From NCBI GenBank assembly GCA_937888775.1, contig CALAQT010000188.1, positions 1-23,573 on the forward strand: 23,573 bases of DNA. The letters run 5' to 3'. The translations under genes and the position numbers were made by a program. This DNA is from an uncultured Actinomycetes bacterium (lineage in GTDB: Bacteria; Actinomycetota; Thermoleophilia; Solirubrobacterales; Solirubrobacteraceae). The notes beneath the pieces are model-generated. The model ran no database searches. It was not told where the DNA came from and saw only the letters and a program-made list of their open reading frames with translations. Every line of letters starts with the position of its first letter. Position 1 is the first letter of the stretch. Of the stretch, positions 6,464-14,067 are shown in pieces.

Positions 6464-7588
6464 TCAGCGGCTCGAGCGGAATCCTGCGAGGCCGTCAGGA
6501 GTGCCGACTCCGGTGACGCCGTCGTAACCACGCTTGGCCTGACAGATCGACTTCCCGCCGCAGCTGCCGTTCGACCCCTGCGTGATGTCATGAAAGGCGC
6601 CGCGGACGTTGCGAAAACGGGCATAGAGGAGCGCGGGTGCTGACTGGCGGGCGCCGATCCCGCCGGCCAGCGCGAACGTCCCAGCCACGATCGGAGAGGA
6701 GACACTCGTTCCATCGGCCTCGAACCAACCTCGCTCGCCCTGAGGATCCAACGCGGTAGAGCTGTAGAGCGGCGCGCCCGGTCCAGCGGCGGCCGCGACG
6801 TCCGGGACGGCGCGCATGTCGCCGCAGCCGGCTTTGCCCGCGAACGAGAGCTGCCAGGGCGGGGCAGGTGTGAATGCGCTGCACCCGCTGGCTGCCGTAC
6901 CGTCTGAGCTTCGCCAGACCGTCTCGCCGGCCCAGCGGCCGCGAGGACCAATCCGCAAGGTCGTGCCGCCGACGGCCACGACGCCAGGGTATGCCGCGGG
7001 CACGTTGGGCCCGTACGAGAACCCGTCATCGCCCGAGGCCGCGGTGATCACCACGCCCGGATGGTCGTAGTGGGAGGCATACTGGCCGTCAAACGCGCCT
7101 TCGGCAAACAGATACGTCGTGGAAATCTCCCGTGCGCCCAGACGCGCGGCAGTATCCACGGCCGCGGCCAAATCGCTCTCCGCTTCCGAATCTGCCTCGA
7201 CGAGCAGCAGGCGGCAGTTCTGACAGATTCCGTGCAGGGTCTCCGTGCTCAGCGCCGCTTCGGTGGTCCACTTCCCACCGGTCGGGTCGGGGGAGGGAAG
7301 CGGCCCGGGTTGACCGCGCTGGTTGACCCGACGAAGGCATCCGCGCGCGGCCGTGCAGCTGGGCAATGAGAACCGCCGGGTGAAGGTTCCGAGGTCCCGC
7401 TCGATCGTGGGATCGTCGTACGCGACCACAATCGCCACGGTTTGCGGCTTTGCGGCCTTTCGCGGCAGCGCATACGCAGAGTGCAGCGCCGCCGGCGTCA
7501 AGGGGCCGGTGCCCGGCTCGGCTGTAGCCGAAGCCGCCTCCCCTACCAGCAGCGTCGTCAGCGCGATTGCCAAGATCTTCGCGGTCAT
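6464..7588 (-). CDS. Secreted S53 (sedolisin-like) peptidase, possibly inactive
   Basis: Predicted exported protein of 374 residues. ATG 7588 gives a signal peptide (MTAKILAIALTTLLVGEAASA); the longer reading from 7735 has no such start. Sedolisin features visible: the Ser nucleophile in DGTSVSSP (S295), the oxyanion Asp in ASGDDG (D187), and the calcium-site motifs FHDIT (D334) and GYDGVTG (D356). The catalytic Glu fits E110 in WTTEAALSTE. The partner Asp four residues later, normally E-x-x-x-D, is Ser114. A large activation propeptide, usual in S53, is absent: only about 20 residues separate the signal peptide from the core. Several Cys suggest disulfides. It could be a degenerate protease, a binding protein, or an enzyme with altered catalysis. 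It is divergent from the 7854 gene across a 265-bp spacer, and its 3' hairpin is interrupted by the insertion sequence. Confidence 0.8.
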   Translation of the reverse strand: MTAKILAIALTTLLVGEAASATAEPGTGPLTPAALHSAYALPRKAAKPQTVAIVVAYDDPTIERDLGTFTRRFSLPSCTAARGCLRRVNQRGQPGPLPSPDPTGGKWTTEAALSTETLHGICQNCRLLLVEADSEAESDLAAAVDTAARLGAREISTTYLFAEGAFDGQYASHYDHPGVVITAASGDDGFSYGPNVPAAYPGVVAVGGTTLRIGPRGRWAGETVWRSSDGTAASGCSAFTPAPPWQLSFAGKAGCGDMRAVPDVAAAAGPGAPLYSSTALDPQGERGWFEADGTSVSSPIVAGTFALAGGIGARQSAPALLYARFRNVRGAFHDITQGSNGSCGGKSICQAKRGYDGVTGVGTPDGLAGFRSSR

Positions 7589-7687
7589 CGATGCCGCTCG
7601 TAACCCACCAGCAGCGCGTTGGTTGCGCTGCCTGGGGTGTAGTCCGTGCGGGGACCGTCGGCGCAATCGCCGAGAATCAACGTTTTT

Positions 7688-7726
7688 GGCGCAACAATTC
7701 GTCCAGTTTGGGCGCAACTTTTCGTC
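7688..7726 (+). repeat. Pair of 16-bp direct repeats, 23-bp period
   Basis: GGCGCAACAATTCGTC (7688-7703) and GGCGCAACTTTTCGTC (7711-7726) match at 14 of 16 positions. The period is about two helical turns. Their place just upstream of the candidate -10 at 7740 suggests tandem regulator sites. Confidence 0.55.
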
Positions 7727-7837
7727 GCCGTGCACGTTTTATGATAGGAATGCGCCCAAGTCGGGAAAGTGCTCGGCGTTTCCCAGCGGGAGACCCGCCC
7801 AAGGGCGGTAGGGTTCAAACTCGGTACATTCCACACG

Positions 7838-7844
7838 AAAGGGG
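7838..7844 (+). promoter_or_regulatory. Ribosome binding site of the 7854 gene, partly in a hairpin
   Basis: AAAGGGG lies nine nt before ATG 7854. The following bases GGGATTTATCCC (7842-7853) are self-complementary (GGGA/TCCC around TTTA), so part of the site can pair with bases next to the start codon. Confidence 0.6.
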
Positions 7845-7853
7845 ATTTATCCC

Positions 7854-9758
7854 ATGTCGTTTTGTTTTAGACGTGCGTCTGCGCGTCTTGCGGTAGGGCT
7901 CCTAGCCGCGGCGTTGCCGCTGGTGGCAGCCAGCGCCGCACAGGCGGCGTTGACCGGCGCCAACCGGCTTGTCACGACGTCTCGTCCGGATCTTGTCAGC
8001 GCGAGCATAACGGGGGCGAATTCGGCCCAGTTCTGCTTTGACAAGACCATCACGAGCGTCCCGAACATCGGCGGCTTCTTCCTCGGTGGTTATCGCGCCG
8101 ACGTTACGACGAGCTCGACTGGCGCCACCGCCAGCGGGCAATGCGTGAACGCCACGGTTTCGACCAGTCAGCAGTTCAGCTTCGCGCAGGTCGGCGAGGA
8201 CGCGGTCCGTACTACCGGGAGCTTCGGCAACCGGGCCGATTCGGTCGCGCTGTCCGGCTCGACGACCCAGAACGGTACGCGTGGCCTGTCGGTCGCGCCG
8301 GATCTGAGCGGGATCTCCGTCGTTACTGTCTCGGGCGCCCCGCAGCAGATCGCGTTCACGTTCGATGAACCGGTGAGTTCGAGCGCGATCGTTGGAACCG
8401 GCGCCTTTCACTTCGTCGTTTCCAGCGGAACGCAATTCTGCCCAATTGGGAACGCGGCGTGCGATGTCCCATCGGACAGCGCTACGATCAGCGCCACGGA
8501 TCCCAATACGGTGATCGCACAGTTCCCGGTCGGCGGTACCCCCCTGGTGACGAACGCGGTCCGGGGGTACACCCTGCCCGGCGCCGTAGTGAGCGCGACT
8601 GACGCAGTTCCGTCCGGGTACCAGAGCGCTCACGGCCCCGGCAGCTCTGGCTTTGTCACCGGCGTTCCCACGCTGGTGTCGGCGCAGTACAGCCGTCAGC
8701 CCGGCACCACGGGAACCTGCGGAACCACGGGGCAGACCAACTGCGTGGTCGTCGACTACGTCTTCAACGAGGGCGTGTCGGTCAACAACAACGCGGCGAC
8801 GCTGACCAACTTCTTCGCCTACCTGTCGGATGGGTCGTTCGTGAACCCAACGTCGGTGACGGAGCCAAGCGGGACAAACGGTGGCGGAGGACTCTTCTCC
8901 GGCAGCACCACGGTGCGTGCGTTCTACGGCGGCACTTCCGACGCCTCCGCCTTTGACGAGTACTTCGTCAAAGCGGCGGTCGCGGGAGCCACGACTACCG
9001 GAAACCTCAACACACTGGCGGCGCCGCTGCTTTCCGGTTGCAGCGCCACACAGCAGGCCTCACTCACGGACACGTGTGCCGTCACCAGCACCACCACCGG
9101 GCAGCCGAACACGCCTGGAGGGGCGCCAATCGGTGGCAACACCGGCGGGTTTGCTGCCGGCTTTACCACCGCGCCGGACGCGTTCGGGACCGCGTTCGAC
9201 ACGCTGACGAACACCGCTTCGGTGACGTTCGACTCGCGTATCTTCGCGTCGGGTATACCCGGCAGCGGGGCGCTAACAACCCAAGCAGCCAACTACCAGC
9301 TGCTCGACGGCAACGGCAACGAGATCGCACCAGCGACCAATGTTGTCATGTGCTCACCGAGCACGTCAGGGTTCCCGACCGCAGCTGGTTGTGCTCTCCC
9401 GACGGGAACGCCTACGACGACCTCAGGAGGGACGACGACCGTGTGGCTGACGTTCCCGTCTCCGGCCGTCCAGGTCGGCAACGCGAAGGCGCTCGAGATC
9501 CGCGGGCAGCTTGGCGGCTCTGAGCCGTTCGGATTTGCCGCCCTCGGTGGCAACCTGTTCGACACCCAGACCCCTGGCTCGATCACGGGCGGGTCTTACG
9601 GCAACCTGGAGCAGATCGTCTCGCCGTCCGCCGTGGCAGCCAGCACGCACCTGCGTGCGGGCCACCACTGGTCGCACAAGAAGATGACCAGGAAGCTCCT
9701 GCGCAAGGTGCTGGCGCAGACCAAGCATCACGCGAAGAAGCACAGCAAGAAGAAGTAA
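7854..9758 (+). CDS. Secreted Ser/Thr-rich protein of unknown function with basic tail
   Basis: Predicted exported protein of 634 residues; I do not recognise a named family. Residues 1-31 form a signal peptide (basic n-region, hydrophobic core, cleavage after AQA). The mature part is rich in Ser, Thr, Gly, Asn and Val with beta-type patterns and scattered Cys. It seems to consist of three or four diverged units, each with a V.F.F-type strand (QIAFTFDEPVSSS, VVVDYVFNEGVSV, ASVTFDSRIFASG), reminiscent of bacterial Ig-like adhesin or S-layer modules. The last 35 or so residues are strongly basic (HLRAGHHWSHKK to HAKKHSKKK), which could bind anionic wall polymers. There is no LPxTG motif or C-terminal membrane segment. 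It has its own ribosome site and a terminator, so it is monocistronic. It converges on the glycosyltransferase operon. A role as a surface structural protein, possibly a glycosylation acceptor, is inference only. Confidence 0.75.
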   Translation: MSFCFRRASARLAVGLLAAALPLVAASAAQAALTGANRLVTTSRPDLVSASITGANSAQFCFDKTITSVPNIGGFFLGGYRADVTTSSTGATASGQCVNATVSTSQQFSFAQVGEDAVRTTGSFGNRADSVALSGSTTQNGTRGLSVAPDLSGISVVTVSGAPQQIAFTFDEPVSSSAIVGTGAFHFVVSSGTQFCPIGNAACDVPSDSATISATDPNTVIAQFPVGGTPLVTNAVRGYTLPGAVVSATDAVPSGYQSAHGPGSSGFVTGVPTLVSAQYSRQPGTTGTCGTTGQTNCVVVDYVFNEGVSVNNNAATLTNFFAYLSDGSFVNPTSVTEPSGTNGGGGLFSGSTTVRAFYGGTSDASAFDEYFVKAAVAGATTTGNLNTLAAPLLSGCSATQQASLTDTCAVTSTTTGQPNTPGGAPIGGNTGGFAAGFTTAPDAFGTAFDTLTNTASVTFDSRIFASGIPGSGALTTQAANYQLLDGNGNEIAPATNVVMCSPSTSGFPTAAGCALPTGTPTTTSGGTTTVWLTFPSPAVQVGNAKALEIRGQLGGSEPFGFAALGGNLFDTQTPGSITGGSYGNLEQIVSPSAVAASTHLRAGHHWSHKKMTRKLLRKVLAQTKHHAKKHSKKK

Positions 9759-9771
9759 GGCATCCTCGTTT

Positions 9772-9798
9772 CGCCCGCCCCCGAGGAGGGGGCGGGCG
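9772..9798 (+). terminator. GC-rich hairpin after the 7854 gene
   Basis: The perfect 11-bp stem CGCCCGCCCCC / GGGGGCGGGCG has a 5-nt loop and starts 13 nt past the stop. No T tract follows, so it may act as an RNA-stabilising 3' hairpin or help the second hairpin. Confidence 0.55.
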
Positions 9799-9827
9799 GG
9801 CGGGGTACCGAGTCTGGCCTGGAGTAC

Positions 9828-9863
9828 GACCGCCGCGGGCAACGCTCGCGGCGGTCGCTTTTT
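9828..9863 (+). terminator. Intrinsic terminator
   Basis: Perfect 10-bp stem GACCGCCGCG (9828-9837) and CGCGGCGGTC (9847-9856), then GC and TTTTT (9859-9863). This is the standard rho-independent layout for plus-strand transcripts leaving the secreted-protein gene. The minus-strand operon ends at 9932 with no T tract on that side. Confidence 0.8.
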
Positions 9864-9880
9864 AAGGTTCGCTTGCCCGT

Positions 9881-9898
9881 CCCGGTCCCGGTCCCGGT
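9881..9898 (+). repeat. Short tandem repeat, CCCGGT x3
   Basis: Three perfect hexamers, preceded by an incomplete one (CCCGT), in the non-coding gap between the terminator and the convergent methyltransferase gene. Confidence 0.85.
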
Positions 9899-9931
9899 CT
9901 CGCTCCGCGCGCGGCAACGGGGCGCCCTGGA

Positions 9932-12106
9932 TCAGTCGTCGTAGCCGACGAACACGACGGTGCACGGCGCGCTCGCGCAGAGCGCCAGCCGCCGCTGCGG
10001 CTGAGGCAGGTCAAACGTCGCAAAACCCTGAAGCGGGGGCTGACTCGCGGCGATCTCGGCGCTCAGCGCGGCCGCCATCGCCTCCCCGCGCACGAACAGT
10101 GTGGCCGCGTGGCCACCGGCCACCGCGCCGACCACGAGGCGGCCGGTGGGATGCGGGAGCGTCACCCATAGCGTCGAGTCGGGCCGCGTCAGCTCCAGGC
10201 TCTCCTGCGGGCCCCACGCCACTTCCGAGCTCTCGAGCGTGTGGGCGGTCCACGGGCGCAGAAACGGCGGCCGCCGGTCGAGCGGACGCGGAGAAAGGAT
10301 CAGATCCAGCCAATAGCGCGACCAGACCGGGGCCAGGTCCGGCCGCCAGCGATCGAGATAGCGGGCGAGGATCACCTCGTCCGGATGCACCGGTCGCTCC
10401 GGGAACAGGACGGGGTCGTAGTTCGACGCGACCACGTGCCGAGAAAGATCTCCGAAGGCGATCTCGAACTCGTGGAAGCTGACCCCGCGGCCCCAGCGGA
10501 CGATCGCCTCGAGCGCCGCCTCCTGTCCGTGCTGCGCCGCGGTGTCGATGGCCGAACGGAAGTCCAGGCGGGCCGAGCGCGCGTAGTACTCCACCGCGAC
10601 CTGATCGGGAAGGAGATGGAAGAACGGCATCTGCGCCGTGTGATGGTCGAAGTAGATCAGGCGGTTGGGCGTTTCGCAGACGACGATCGCCCCGTCGGCC
10701 CGGACCACCTCTCGGGCCAGCCTCAGCACCGCCAAGCGCTCGGGCACGGTCAGGTGCTCGAGCACGGCGTAGAGCAGGAACACGTCCACCTGGCCACGAT
10801 GGGCAGCGACGGCGTCGAGGATGGCCTCGGGGGGATGCAGCTCGAGCTCGACGTTCGTCACTTGACGATCCCGGATCTCCTCGTTCCCCATCTCGATCCC
10901 GCCCGAGTCGATGTCGACACCGATCACCCGGCCCGCGCGCTGCGCGAAGGCACAACTGACGGCGGCGTTTCCACAGCCGTACTCGAGCACCGTCTTGCCG
11001 GCGAGCGGGACGCTCTGCTCGATCCACGGGATCAGGTACTCGGCCGCTCGCCGGCGCCGGTTCTCCCAGCTGTTGGGATCCTCTCCAGCCCCGGCGCTTG
11101 CGGCTATCTGACCTTCTGGGGGCGCGGTCACGACGGCCTGAGGCGCTCCCTCCGGCGGTGTGGGAGGAATTGAGGCAGCGTCACCTCTCGGATGCCCGAT
11201 CGCCTGCTCCAGCTCCCCCACCCTGGCCTCTGCGAGCCGGCAGCGTTCCTGCCAGGCGGCCAGTTCCGCTTCGCGGTCGGCCAGCCGCGCCAGCGCCGAC
11301 GCGGCGGCAGAGCCGGCCTTGCCCAGGCGCGCGCGGGCGAGTCGGGCATTCTCGCGTCGCAACGCCGAAAGGGCTTGCTTCATACCTTCAGACCAGCGAT
11401 TGAAGAGCGGAGCGCTGCTCAGCTGCATCTTGCCGTGATGGACGCTCGTCAGCTCGGCGGAGTCGAAGTTCACGCAGAAGATGAAATGGTTCGCGTACTC
11501 GGGCTCGTCTCCGTCACCCAGCGTGACCGTCGCCTCGTGGCCCGACGCCCCGGGGGGGCAGATCACAGAGCCCTCGGCCAGATACTGGGGCAACATCACG
11601 GTCGCGGGAAACTGCGCGAACGCCGCCATCGCCGCCTCGAAACCGAAATCGGTGAGATGGAACGGATTCTGCTCGCCAAACGCCTTGCTGTTCGGCACCG
11701 AGAGGACCAGCCGCGTGCCCGCCTCGGCGAGCTCTTGGAGCAGCCTGAGCGCGCGGTTCAGGTCGCGCAGATGCTCGAGCCCCTCGAAGCAGACGATAAG
11801 ATCGAAACGCCCGGCGACCTGGGCCAGGTATTCGACGGCGTCCGACAGCTCAAACCTGGTGTTGGACAACCGGCGTCCCACGGTGGCCTGCGCCAACTCC
11901 ACCGTCGCCGCATCGTTGTCGACGCCCAGCACCGCCCGCGCCTTCGCCGCCAGGATCGCGCTGCCGTAACCGCTGCCGCAGCACAGGTCGAGCACCCGCA
12001 GATCAGCGCACAGACCGCGCGCGAGCTCGTAGCGGTGACGATGCTCGCAGGCGAGCATCGTCTCGCCCTGCGAGGCCTCCAGCGTCAGACGCTCGACGAC
12101 GTCCAC
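9932..12106 (-). CDS. Double-domain SAM-dependent methyltransferase
   Basis: A 724-residue protein with two class I methyltransferase domains. The first has motif I VLDLCCGSGYG (38-48) and acidic motif VLGVDND (59-65), followed by FEGLEHL. The second has VLEYGCGNAAVS (about 373-384), VIGVDID (394-400) and LEHL. Between them lie an Arg/Ala/Glu-rich coiled coil (about 235-300) and a Pro-rich linker (about 305-340). The last 150 or so residues are an additional region without recognised motif. It probably methylates sugars during glycan assembly, as its neighbours are glycosyltransferases. The GTG start at 12106 overlaps the end of the upstream gene by 22 bp, implying translational coupling. ATG at codon 17 is an alternative but would trim residues ahead of motif I. 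It is the last gene of the minus-strand operon. Confidence 0.85.
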   Translation of the reverse strand: MDVVERLTLEASQGETMLACEHRHRYELARGLCADLRVLDLCCGSGYGSAILAAKARAVLGVDNDAATVELAQATVGRRLSNTRFELSDAVEYLAQVAGRFDLIVCFEGLEHLRDLNRALRLLQELAEAGTRLVLSVPNSKAFGEQNPFHLTDFGFEAAMAAFAQFPATVMLPQYLAEGSVICPPGASGHEATVTLGDGDEPEYANHFIFCVNFDSAELTSVHHGKMQLSSAPLFNRWSEGMKQALSALRRENARLARARLGKAGSAAASALARLADREAELAAWQERCRLAEARVGELEQAIGHPRGDAASIPPTPPEGAPQAVVTAPPEGQIAASAGAGEDPNSWENRRRRAAEYLIPWIEQSVPLAGKTVLEYGCGNAAVSCAFAQRAGRVIGVDIDSGGIEMGNEEIRDRQVTNVELELHPPEAILDAVAAHRGQVDVFLLYAVLEHLTVPERLAVLRLAREVVRADGAIVVCETPNRLIYFDHHTAQMPFFHLLPDQVAVEYYARSARLDFRSAIDTAAQHGQEAALEAIVRWGRGVSFHEFEIAFGDLSRHVVASNYDPVLFPERPVHPDEVILARYLDRWRPDLAPVWSRYWLDLILSPRPLDRRPPFLRPWTAHTLESSEVAWGPQESLELTRPDSTLWVTLPHPTGRLVVGAVAGGHAATLFVRGEAMAAALSAEIAASQPPLQGFATFDLPQPQRRLALCASAPCTVVFVGYDD

Positions 12107-14067
12107 TGCATCCCATTCTCGCGGAGCAACGCCCGCATCTCGCCTTCCAGCCGTGGTCGCCTGGGCTGGGCGATCCGGGCTTGCATCGATTCCTCGTGCA
12201 CGCGGTAGTGGAGCAGCCGCTCAGGGATCACGGCGCCGAACAGTCCAGCCCGTCGCAGCTCTCGATAGAAGTGCCAGTCCTCGTAGCTGGCCAGCTCCTC
12301 GCTATAGGCAAAGCCCGCGTCGAACACCCGCCGCCGGATCACGGCGGCGGCGTCGCCGGCCACGTTGTCCTGCGAGATCAGCGCCGCCTGGTTGCCGAGC
12401 GGCTCGTAGCCCAGCTGTGGCCCGGGCCGATGGCCTCCGTCGGCTTCGATGTAGCGAGACCACGAGGTCACATACGCGACGTCCTGACGGTGCTCGAGAA
12501 TCTCCACGCAGCGGGCGACGAACTGCGGATCGGCCAGGTTGTCGGCGTCCAGGGGAAACACGTAGCGACCGCGGGTTTGGGACACGCCGAAGTTTCGTGC
12601 TGCTCCCAAACCTCGGTTCATCTGCGAGAGCACGACCACCGGCGCGCGCGCGGCCAGCTCGGCGAGGATCCAGTCCTCCTCCGCGAACGAGCCGTCGTTG
12701 ACGAGCACGATCTCCAGGCGGGGATAGCTCTGCGCGAGCAGCGACTCGATCGTGTCGGGCACATATTGTGCCGAGCGGTAGTACGGAACGATGGCCGAGA
12801 CCAGCGGCGGTCGGCGGGACGGGGTCCGAGCCCGCTTGCGCCGCGGCTCGAGTTGCGCGAGCGACTGATAGCGATCGAGGATGTCCCGACCGTCAGTCAT
12901 CGCATCCGCATGCCCACGCGGCATCCCCCCGCGGATCATTCGCTCGCGCTCTGCGCGCCGGCCGAGGACCGTTCCGAGCGCCTGCTCGAGCGCAAGCGCG
13001 TCGGTTCCTCGGGCCAGCCACCCGCTAGCTCCCGGCTTTACCAGCTCGACGAGGCCCCCCACGGGCGTGGCCAGAACCGGTCGGTTCAGATGCAGGGCCT
13101 CCAGGGCCGCATACGGCCAGCACTCCCAGAGCGACGGAACGACCACCACGTCATGCTCGCGGATCACGCCGGCGAGCGTCTCGCGGTCAACCGCATCGCG
13201 CTGCTCGATCCGGGCGTCATCGGCGATCGCCAGCCGCAACAGCTCACGCATCGACACCCCGAGGGGACCCGTCGGGGTGTCGTCCCCCAGCAACGTCAGG
13301 CGGAGGTCCTCGCGGTCGGCGCCCGTAACGGCGCGAATCAGGTTCTGGACCCCTTTGCGCCGCTCCAAGCGCCCGGCATACAGCACGCGCAGCGGCGAGC
13401 TCGCGCAATAGCCGGCGTCGGCGTCCGGACCGACCGCGGCACCGGTATAGGGATGCCGAATCCTGATCGCCGGCGCCAATGCGCCGGTGCCGTAGAAGCG
13501 CTGATAGGCGCCCAGCACGTCGCCTCCCTGCCAGACCAGGCGGTCAGCGTGCGCCAGCGCGTAGCGCTCCAGCTCGTACCGGGTCTGCGAGGAGAAATCT
13601 CGTCCGTAGTGACCGTTGAGGATCATCGAGATCTCCTGCGAGGTGTGCAGCCGCACGCACACACAGCTGCCGTCCAGGAAGCGATCGAGCGCTTGCGCGG
13701 CCTGAACGGTCACGAATCCCTCGCCGAGATAATCGGGAAACTCGATCACCTCGGGACCGCCGTCCGGATAGAGCTCGCGCAGGCGCTCGAGCACGCGCGA
13801 GCCGTAGCACTGCACGACGTCGTACCAGCCGCCCCCCTCTTCCACCGTCGGCTCGGGCACGAAGGCGACGCGAACGCTCGACGGCGGCAGGCGGGGGTCC
13901 CGCGCGATCCGCAACTGCTCGTAGCGGGATTGGAACGTGGTGCTGGTCACGATCGTCACCTCGGCGATCGTGGACAGCAGGCCTGCGGCCGCGGCCACGA
14001 ACGCGCCGATCCCCCCGCCGGTGAGCGGGTACACCTCACGCGAGACGAGGGCGACTCGCACCGTCAA
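12085..14067 (-). CDS. Two-domain glycosyltransferase, GT4 then GT2 (copy 2)
   Basis: A 660-residue cytosolic enzyme. Residues 1-395 form a GT-B fold GT4-like transferase: glycine-rich PLTGGGIGAF near the N-terminus, AGRLERRKGVQNL, and the E-x7-E donor motif in PSLWECWPYAALEA (E315, E323). Residues about 422-660 form a GT-A fold GT2-like transferase: VSAIVPYYRSAQYVPDTIESLLAQ begins the domain (first part only cited for position), with LVNDGS and the metal-binding DAD at 507-509. Start choice: TTG 14067 gives an N-terminus aligned with the upstream paralogue and overlaps its TGA by 4 bp; the GTG at 14109 adds 14 Gly/Arg-rich residues with no counterpart. Each protein could add two sugars in sequence. 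It is a tandem duplicate of 14064-16058, similar over its full length. Confidence 0.85.
   Translation of the reverse strand: MTVRVALVSREVYPLTGGGIGAFVAAAAGLLSTIAEVTIVTSTTFQSRYEQLRIARDPRLPPSSVRVAFVPEPTVEEGGGWYDVVQCYGSRVLERLRELYPDGGPEVIEFPDYLGEGFVTVQAAQALDRFLDGSCVCVRLHTSQEISMILNGHYGRDFSSQTRYELERYALAHADRLVWQGGDVLGAYQRFYGTGALAPAIRIRHPYTGAAVGPDADAGYCASSPLRVLYAGRLERRKGVQNLIRAVTGADREDLRLTLLGDDTPTGPLGVSMRELLRLAIADDARIEQRDAVDRETLAGVIREHDVVVVPSLWECWPYAALEALHLNRPVLATPVGGLVELVKPGASGWLARGTDALALEQALGTVLGRRAERERMIRGGMPRGHADAMTDGRDILDRYQSLAQLEPRRKRARTPSRRPPLVSAIVPYYRSAQYVPDTIESLLAQSYPRLEIVLVNDGSFAEEDWILAELAARAPVVVLSQMNRGLGAARNFGVSQTRGRYVFPLDADNLADPQFVARCVEILEHRQDVAYVTSWSRYIEADGGHRPGPQLGYEPLGNQAALISQDNVAGDAAAVIRRRVFDAGFAYSEELASYEDWHFYRELRRAGLFGAVIPERLLHYRVHEESMQARIAQPRRPRLEGEMRALLRENGMQWTSSSV

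Larger units (their letters stand above)
7589..7853. promoter_or_regulatory. Divergent intergenic region with repeated GGCGCAA motifs
   Basis: The spacer between the minus-strand protease and the plus-strand secreted protein holds no gene. It is locally AT-richer at 7680-7745. GGCGCAA occurs three times (7660, 7688 and 7711). A candidate plus-strand -10 (TATGAT) lies at 7740-7745 without a convincing -35. A short hairpin lies at 7795-7808 (CCGCCC-AA-GGGCGG). The ribosome site of the plus-strand gene, AAAGGGG, is at 7838-7844. Confidence 0.5.

Noticed and set aside
7740..7850. Riboswitch or tRNA-like element (GGTTCAAAC, short hairpins) before the 7854 gene
   Set aside because: The GGTTCAAAC is not flanked by complementary arms, and no acceptor or anticodon stem is present. 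The hairpins do not match a riboswitch consensus I know.
9881..9898. CCCGGT repeats as a CRISPR or REP-type array
   Set aside because: Only three hexamers with no spacers; this is a simple short tandem repeat.
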